Assembly (NCBI GenBank): GCA_015056325.1
Contig: SVGL01000001.1
Coordinates: 124,001-188,000, forward strand
Length of the DNA: 64,000 bases
Source of the DNA: Clostridiales bacterium
GTDB taxonomy: Bacteria; Bacillota; Clostridia; Christensenellales; Aristaeellaceae
Direction of reading: 5' to 3'
Numbering within the stretch: the first letter of the stretch is position 1; each line of letters begins with the position of its first letter. Positions 60,134 to 64,000 of this stretch are shown here, piece after piece. Below the pieces are notes generated by a model. That model saw only the letters and a program-made list of their open reading frames with translations, did no database searches and had not been told where the DNA came from. The translations under genes and the position numbers were made by a program.

Positions 60134-60975
60134 TGCACCACGAAATGTCTCTGCGCCCGGGGTCTTTCGGAAAGATAGCCGAGGGCTCAAAGCGCTACGA
60201 GCTGCGGCTGCATGATGAGAAGCGGCGCCTGATTTCCGTTGGCGATACCATCACTTTCACCTGCACGGCGGATGAAAGAACGCTGCAAGTACGGGTAGTG
60301 TCACTGCTGCCCTTCGCGTCCTTTGCGGAACTGTATGCTGCGCTGCCCCTGACGGAATGCGGCTATAGCGAAGCGTCCGCCCCCAATGCTCATCCCCGCG
60401 ACATGGAGGCCTACTATCCGCCTGAAAAGCAGGAGCAGTACGGGGTGCTGGCCATCGGTGTGGAATGCATCCGACTGCCCATCGAGAGGCTGTCTGGGGA
60501 ATACTCCGTGCGTGAGCTTAGCGCTGCGGATATCCCAGAAATGCTGAGGGTGGCGCGAAACAATCCGCTGTTTTACCAGTACATGCGGCCAGACCCGACG
60601 GAGGAGAACCTCGCGGCGGATCTGTTGGCGCTTCCGCCACGGCGGACGCTGGCGGACAAGCATTTCTTTGGCTGGTTTGCAGGCGAAAAGCTGGTGGCGA
60701 TGATGGACCTTATTTGGCGTCACCCGAAGCCGGACATGGCCTTCATCGGATGGTTCATCCTGGATAGCGCAATTCAGGGGAAGGGCCTTGGCAGGCGGCT
60801 GGTCGGCGAGGTGCTGACGATGTTGAAAAGCCAGGGCGTGAATGAAGTCCGTCTGGGCCGCATCGAGGGAAATCCGCAGAGCGAGCATTTCTGGCATGTA
60901 TGCGGGTTCAAAGAGAATGGCCTGGGCTACGACACGGACGACTACCATGTGGTCGTGATGTCAAAACAGCTGTGA
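60133..60975 (+). CDS. ASCH domain fused to a GNAT acetyltransferase
   Basis: A 280-residue two-domain protein. The ASCH-like N-terminus (1-115: FGKIAEGSKRYELRLHDEKRR, VGDTITFTC, YGVLAIGVECIRL) is a beta-barrel used for RNA or nucleotide binding. The GNAT domain (about 120-280) shows VRELSAADIPEML, GWFILDSAIQGKGLGRRL (acetyl-CoA loop QGKGLG) and FWHVCGFKENG. GTG at 60130 and ATG at 60133 are both possible; ATG is 8 bases from AAAGGAG. The second GNAT fusion in a row; see findings. A possible RNA or metabolite modification role is inference. Confidence 0.85.
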   Translation: MHHEMSLRPGSFGKIAEGSKRYELRLHDEKRRLISVGDTITFTCTADERTLQVRVVSLLPFASFAELYAALPLTECGYSEASAPNAHPRDMEAYYPPEKQEQYGVLAIGVECIRLPIERLSGEYSVRELSAADIPEMLRVARNNPLFYQYMRPDPTEENLAADLLALPPRRTLADKHFFGWFAGEKLVAMMDLIWRHPKPDMAFIGWFILDSAIQGKGLGRRLVGEVLTMLKSQGVNEVRLGRIEGNPQSEHFWHVCGFKENGLGYDTDDYHVVVMSKQL

Positions 60976-60978
60976 AAC

Positions 60979-61012
60979 AAAAGGAGCTGTCCCATGCGGA
61001 CAGCTCCTTTTG
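60979..61012. terminator. Bidirectional terminator between ASCH-GNAT and tmcAL
   Basis: AAAAGGAGCTGTCC pairs with GGACAGCTCCTTTT around CATGC; it can serve both converging genes. Confidence 0.9.
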
Positions 61013-61017
61013 TGTGC

Positions 61018-62199
61018 TCAGATGACGGTCACGCCCTGGGTGAGGGCGAGTCCTGCGGGCAGTCCCGCACCCAACGCCCAGACGTCACAGGCTCTGCATT
61101 CTGCATAAAACCAGGGTGCGCTGCGGTCAAAATCGGCAGCCTTACCCCAGATAGGCAGCGTACCATGCTCCTTGAAATGGGTGAACAGCTCCCGCTTTTC
61201 CCTGCGGAAACCAAGCAGCATGGCAGCTTCCGGGGCGGTGTGTGCGGTAAGAAAGTCATCTGTCATGCCCAGCAGCGCGTGGGTCGCCAGGCGGGACAGA
61301 CGAGCGAAAGGGTAGCGCCGGGTCTTGGCGGATTGCAGCAGCTCATCGCGGGAACGGGCGCATTCAGCAGCAGATGCCAGGCGGTTTTCGATGCCTTCGG
61401 AGACGTCCGGCAAAGCGGTATAATCTTCTTTGCCCATGGTGCGCAGGCGGTACAGAAGCGCGCTGTCGAGAGCCTCAGGACGGTGGAAGCGGCCTTCAGC
61501 AGCAGCTTCGCGAAGGATGCGGTAAGCTGCCTCTGGCATAGCGGCGCGCACTTTGCTCCAGTCGCCCCGGAGAATGGCGCCCCGCAGCGCGGTGGCGGAC
61601 GGCAGCGCATTTCCCAGCGCAGAATCATGATACCCGCCCAAACGCTGCACGGGTATGACTTTCATGCTGGTTTTCAACCGCATGATTGCCCGCAGATAGC
61701 ACACAGCCAGGGTGCTGTTAGGTTTTTCCAGCAGGGTGCCGCAGCCGGGAAGGGCCGCATTCATCGCTGCGGAAAGCGCGGCAGGGTAGGGCTGTCCGGA
61801 CTCCATGCGTGCGCGGATGTCCGCGGAGAAGGCCTCATCCGGCGCCTCCAGCAGTTGGGCAGCGGTGCGCAGGGCGGTCGAGTCTGTATCCTCTGTTCCG
61901 AAGGAGATCGCATCGCAGCCCAACCCGGCGAGGATACCCACACCGCCCAGCGCGAAGTGCTCCGCGTCCCGGACTGACCAGCAGGAGGGCAGGGCAAACA
62001 CTGCGTCTGCGCCGGCGGACAAGGCCATTCTTGCCCGGTCGGCAGGGGAGAGGATGGCTGCATCGCCCCGTTGGGTGAAAACAGTGGACATCACCACGAC
62101 AACGGCATCGGCGTTGGCCAGGCGGCGAGCCTCCGCCAGGTGATGGGCGTGACCCAGGTGGAAGGGGTTGTACTCAGCAATGACGCCCACAAAGCGCAT
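61018..62199 (-). CDS. tmcAL: tRNA(Met) cytidine acetate ligase TmcAL (YlbM)
   Basis: A 393-residue enzyme that uses ATP and acetate to acetylate the wobble cytidine of elongator tRNA-Met. The nucleotidyltransferase motif is EYNPFHLGHAHH near residues 9-20; further conserved segments are VFTQRGDAAILS, LPSCWSVRDAEHFA, and ISFGTEDTD. The C-terminal 190 residues form the tRNA-contact helical region. SD AGGAGG precedes the ATG. Length is close to the B. subtilis protein. It lies 25 bases downstream of the thioesterase gene on the same strand. Confidence 0.92.
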   Translation of the reverse strand: MRFVGVIAEYNPFHLGHAHHLAEARRLANADAVVVVMSTVFTQRGDAAILSPADRARMALSAGADAVFALPSCWSVRDAEHFALGGVGILAGLGCDAISFGTEDTDSTALRTAAQLLEAPDEAFSADIRARMESGQPYPAALSAAMNAALPGCGTLLEKPNSTLAVCYLRAIMRLKTSMKVIPVQRLGGYHDSALGNALPSATALRGAILRGDWSKVRAAMPEAAYRILREAAAEGRFHRPEALDSALLYRLRTMGKEDYTALPDVSEGIENRLASAAECARSRDELLQSAKTRRYPFARLSRLATHALLGMTDDFLTAHTAPEAAMLLGFRREKRELFTHFKEHGTLPIWGKAADFDRSAPWFYAECRACDVWALGAGLPAGLALTQGVTVI

Positions 62200-62224
62200 G
62201 GCGGCGGCCTCCTTCTTACGTTTT

Positions 62225-62956
62225 TTAGATAGTCTCCAGCGTACCGCCTACATCGAAATGGCGCACATCCCCCTCAAAGCCGGAGAAGGAGAAACGGCTG
62301 CCGTCCCTGTGGAGGACGGTGCGGACTTCCTGGCCGGGGAGAATCTCCTGGTTGTAGTTGACACAGAAGGCCTTCATGGCATGATCCCGCATAACGTCAA
62401 TTCCCAGGACATTGCAGCACCAGTCCAGGTAGCGGGTGTTGTTGACGTGGCCGTTTACGTCCAGGTCGGTATATACGGGCAGACGCAGGGCTTCGATGCC
62501 CTCGCCGGGGATTTCCTCCACGGTAGCGGGCATGCCCATGGGAGCGGTGAGGTCGTGGTTGTCAGGCATCATCGCGGCGATCTCGGCTGGATTGCCCATC
62601 TTGCGGGTGGTAATATCAAGTACGACCCACAGGCTGCCCGCGCAGCCGATCTGATTCCCGTCAGCGTCGCGGAAGATGAAGTAGCGGGGGAAGAACACCC
62701 GCCGGTTGGGCATAGGGAAGGTTTCCACGGTGATCAGCTCCCCGGAGACGGGGCAGCGCTCCAGGCGTACCTCCACACGGGTGAGTACCCAGGCAAGGTT
62801 CATGGGCATGAGGCGGGTACGGCCTACCCCCAGCAGCTCGGCGTGCGCGCCGGCCATCTCCTGCATGATTTCCAGGATGGCGCTGGGCTTCATCCGGGCG
62901 GTGAGGTCGGTCTGGTAGGAGGCGATGCGGAATTCTTGTGAATAGGTTTTCAGCAT
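62225..62956 (-). CDS. Acyl-ACP thioesterase
   Basis: A 243-residue double-hotdog enzyme of the FatA/FatB-like bacterial family that frees fatty acids from acyl carrier protein. It has two hotdog halves: residues 5-120 (FRIASYQTDLTARMKPSAILEIMQEMAGAHAE) and 150-243, with the catalytic-region DLDVNGHVNNTRYLDW holding the conserved Asn and His. The start at 62956 follows AAAGGACGG; the open frame upstream lacks support. Its likely job is adjusting membrane lipid or fatty acid export. Confidence 0.9.
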   Translation of the reverse strand: MLKTYSQEFRIASYQTDLTARMKPSAILEIMQEMAGAHAELLGVGRTRLMPMNLAWVLTRVEVRLERCPVSGELITVETFPMPNRRVFFPRYFIFRDADGNQIGCAGSLWVVLDITTRKMGNPAEIAAMMPDNHDLTAPMGMPATVEEIPGEGIEALRLPVYTDLDVNGHVNNTRYLDWCCNVLGIDVMRDHAMKAFCVNYNQEILPGQEVRTVLHRDGSRFSFSGFEGDVRHFDVGGTLETI

Positions 62957-63046
62957 GGGATACCGTCCTTTACAGCCAGTTTCAACGCCTATTATACCGC
63001 AGCGCTGCACGGGATGCAAGGTATGTTTTTTCTTCTGAGGACATAG

Positions 63047-63076
63047 AAAAAAACGGACGCGAAAAAAGCGTCCGCT
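63047..63076 (-). terminator. Intrinsic terminator after abrB
   Basis: Minus-strand AGCGGACGC pairs with GCGTCCGTT around a T-rich loop, followed by a run of T. Confidence 0.85.
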
Positions 63077-63099
63077 TGATGGAGCAGAGCAGGAATAAA

Positions 63100-63354
63100 T
63101 CAGGCCTTGTTCTCCGCCAGTTCGGCCAGGCAGGTCTTGCAGACCAGCTTGCCCTTATAAGGGGTCACGTCGCGGGCGTCGCCGCAGAAGATGCAGGCCG
63201 GGTGGTACTTCTTCAGGACGATCTTGTCATCTTCCACAAAGATCTCGACCATATCCTTGATGCCGATATCCATGGTTCTGCGCAGCTCAATGGGCACCAC
63301 GATACGGCCCAGGGTGTCAAGCTGACGAACGACGCCGGTAGATTTCATTGCCAT
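63100..63354 (-). CDS. AbrB family transition-state regulator with Cys-rich tail
   Basis: An 84-residue DNA-binding protein. Residues 1-50 are the swapped-hairpin AbrB fold (MAMKSTGVVRQLDTLGR, IVVPIELRRTMDI, VEIFVEDDKIVLKKY). The C-terminus replaces the Bacillus AbrB dimer region with CIFCGDARDVTPYKG...CKTCL, a CxxC...CxxC pair likely to bind zinc, as in clostridial AbrB/SpoVT relatives. The start at 63354 follows AGGAGG at 6 bases. It is a probable transition-state or sporulation regulator. Own promoter and terminator. Confidence 0.9.
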   Translation of the reverse strand: MAMKSTGVVRQLDTLGRIVVPIELRRTMDIGIKDMVEIFVEDDKIVLKKYHPACIFCGDARDVTPYKGKLVCKTCLAELAENKA

Positions 63355-63419
63355 TGGTAGCCTCCTGAATAATACTGATGAAAGATTCATTGGCTTGAAA
63401 TTGGAACCATTGCTACATA

Positions 63420-63448
63420 ATTCTACCTGATTCGGAAGGAGTTGTCAA
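63420..63448 (-). promoter_or_regulatory. Sigma-A promoter of abrB
   Basis: Minus-strand TTGACA (63448-63443), a 17-base spacer and TAGAAT (63425-63420). Confidence 0.8.
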
Positions 63449-63553
63449 GAAAAAGTTTATGAATTGATACAGGAAATAGAGATGAATACAGTACTCTTTC
63501 AGACAGCGCAACAGGAGTGCCCATATTGCTTTGGAAAGGGGACAAAATGATCC

Positions 63554-64000
63554 ATGGGGAAGATCTGGATGGTATTGATGCTGGCGTCCGCCGGTGTATC
63601 GCTGATATGCGGAAGGGGCGCAATGACCTCGGAAGCACTCCTGACCAGCGGCAAGCAGGCGGTGGAGCTGATGCTGACGCTGGTGGGGACGATGACGCTA
63701 TGGAGCGGCCTGATGGAAATTCTTGTGGAGAGCGGCGATGTGCAGCGGATGGGAAAGCTGTTCCGGAAGATTCTCAGACCGTTGTTCCCGGGGCTTCATG
63801 ACGACAAGGCCTGGAATGCGATTTCCATGAATCTAAGTGCGAACCTGCTGGGATTGGGAAATGCAGCAACGCCTGCAGGCATCGAGGCGGCAAAGCGTCT
63901 GTCGGGCTTGGGTACTGCCGGGATGTCGGCGCTGGCGACGCTGCTCGTGCTGGACAATACCAGTCTGCAGCTGATCCCCACCACGGTCATCACGCTGCGG
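63554..64000 (+). CDS. spmA: Spore maturation protein A (SpmA), 5' part
   Basis: The first 149 codons of a membrane protein; it runs off the right edge. Translation begins MGKIWMVLMLASAGVSLICG, then TSEALLTSGKQAVELMLTLVGTMTLWSGLM, and AISMNLSANLLGLGNAATPAGIEAA, the nucleoside-recognition/gate domain signature of SpmA. In Bacillus SpmA and SpmB help dehydrate the spore core. The start at 63554 is chosen because the frame is right and a purine-rich GGAAAGGGG lies upstream, though the spacing is long. It supports an endospore-forming lineage together with gerW. Confidence 0.9.
   Translation, partial: MGKIWMVLMLASAGVSLICGRGAMTSEALLTSGKQAVELMLTLVGTMTLWSGLMEILVESGDVQRMGKLFRKILRPLFPGLHDDKAWNAISMNLSANLLGLGNAATPAGIEAAKRLSGLGTAGMSALATLLVLDNTSLQLIPTTVITLR

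Overview
The window looks like chromosome of a Gram-positive, anaerobic gut- or rumen-type Clostridia member (Bacillota). Signs of this are sporulation-lineage genes (GerW/YtfJ, a DacF-type carboxypeptidase, an AbrB regulator, the start of SpmA), HrcA/CIRCE control of groESL, a tRNA-Thr T-box, diaminopimelate epimerase, a lone formate-THF ligase and many glycan genes. The DNA is visibly GC-rich. Start codons are usually preceded by strong GGAGG sites, and many genes carry textbook -35/-10 promoters. No species name can be given from sequence alone. No rRNA, tRNA, CRISPR array or complete insertion sequence was seen.

Layout. 1-1282 (minus): DUF2953 gene, gerW and a partial dacF with overlapping ends. 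1404-4095 (plus): mtnN, then a receiver-like protein and an SPFH/zinc-ribbon protein. 4181-8406 (minus): two-OB-fold SSB-like protein, polysaccharide deacetylase, a 560-bp palindrome-rich gap, groEL and groES. 8614-10399 (plus): mutY and a PRTase-like protein. 10453-13821 (minus): a caspase-like secreted protein, a DUF362 protein and uridine kinase. 14054-18163 (plus): GH18, an M28 peptidase and two tandem paralogous SH3 proteins. 18264-20820 (minus): an NMT1/SsuA-type ABC importer abutting a truncated sugar-binding-protein pseudogene. 21557-25875: a small secreted protein, GH26 mannanase (minus) and GH42 beta-galactosidase (plus).

25950-28960 is a decayed mobile island: a G-rich stretch, an amidoligase pseudogene, two small ORFs (one with a nonsense codon), a gamma-glutamylcyclotransferase N-terminus, and the C-terminal third of a large serine recombinase. 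29069-37652 (minus) is a maltodextrin regulon: LacI regulator, MalE/F/G, 4-alpha-glucanotransferase and glycogen phosphorylase. Next come two small membrane proteins, GH31, dapF, an ECF sigma/anti-sigma pair, MarR with a heterodimeric ABC exporter, and a minus operon vanW - sfsA - CHAP/PG-binding - regulated pyrophosphatase. After these lie fhs, T-box-thrS, a DUF2461 gene, a sugar phosphomutase, a clean-up cluster (MazG, Nudix-GNAT, ASCH-GNAT), tmcAL, an acyl-ACP thioesterase, abrB and spmA.

The most unusual signal is a dispersed element of about 82-88 bp with three hairpins. Full copies lie at 4917-4998, 27404-27491, 27853-27938, 28217-28303 and 43294-43380, with a partial copy at 38327-38353. 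The stems change sequence between copies while pairing is kept, and the linkers are nearly constant. Four full copies and the partial one sit directly before a Shine-Dalgarno site in the same orientation as the following gene. One copy is inserted in frame inside the amidoligase gene. This looks like a mobile palindromic element that may have been adopted as a 5'-leader RNA; I do not recognise it as a named family.
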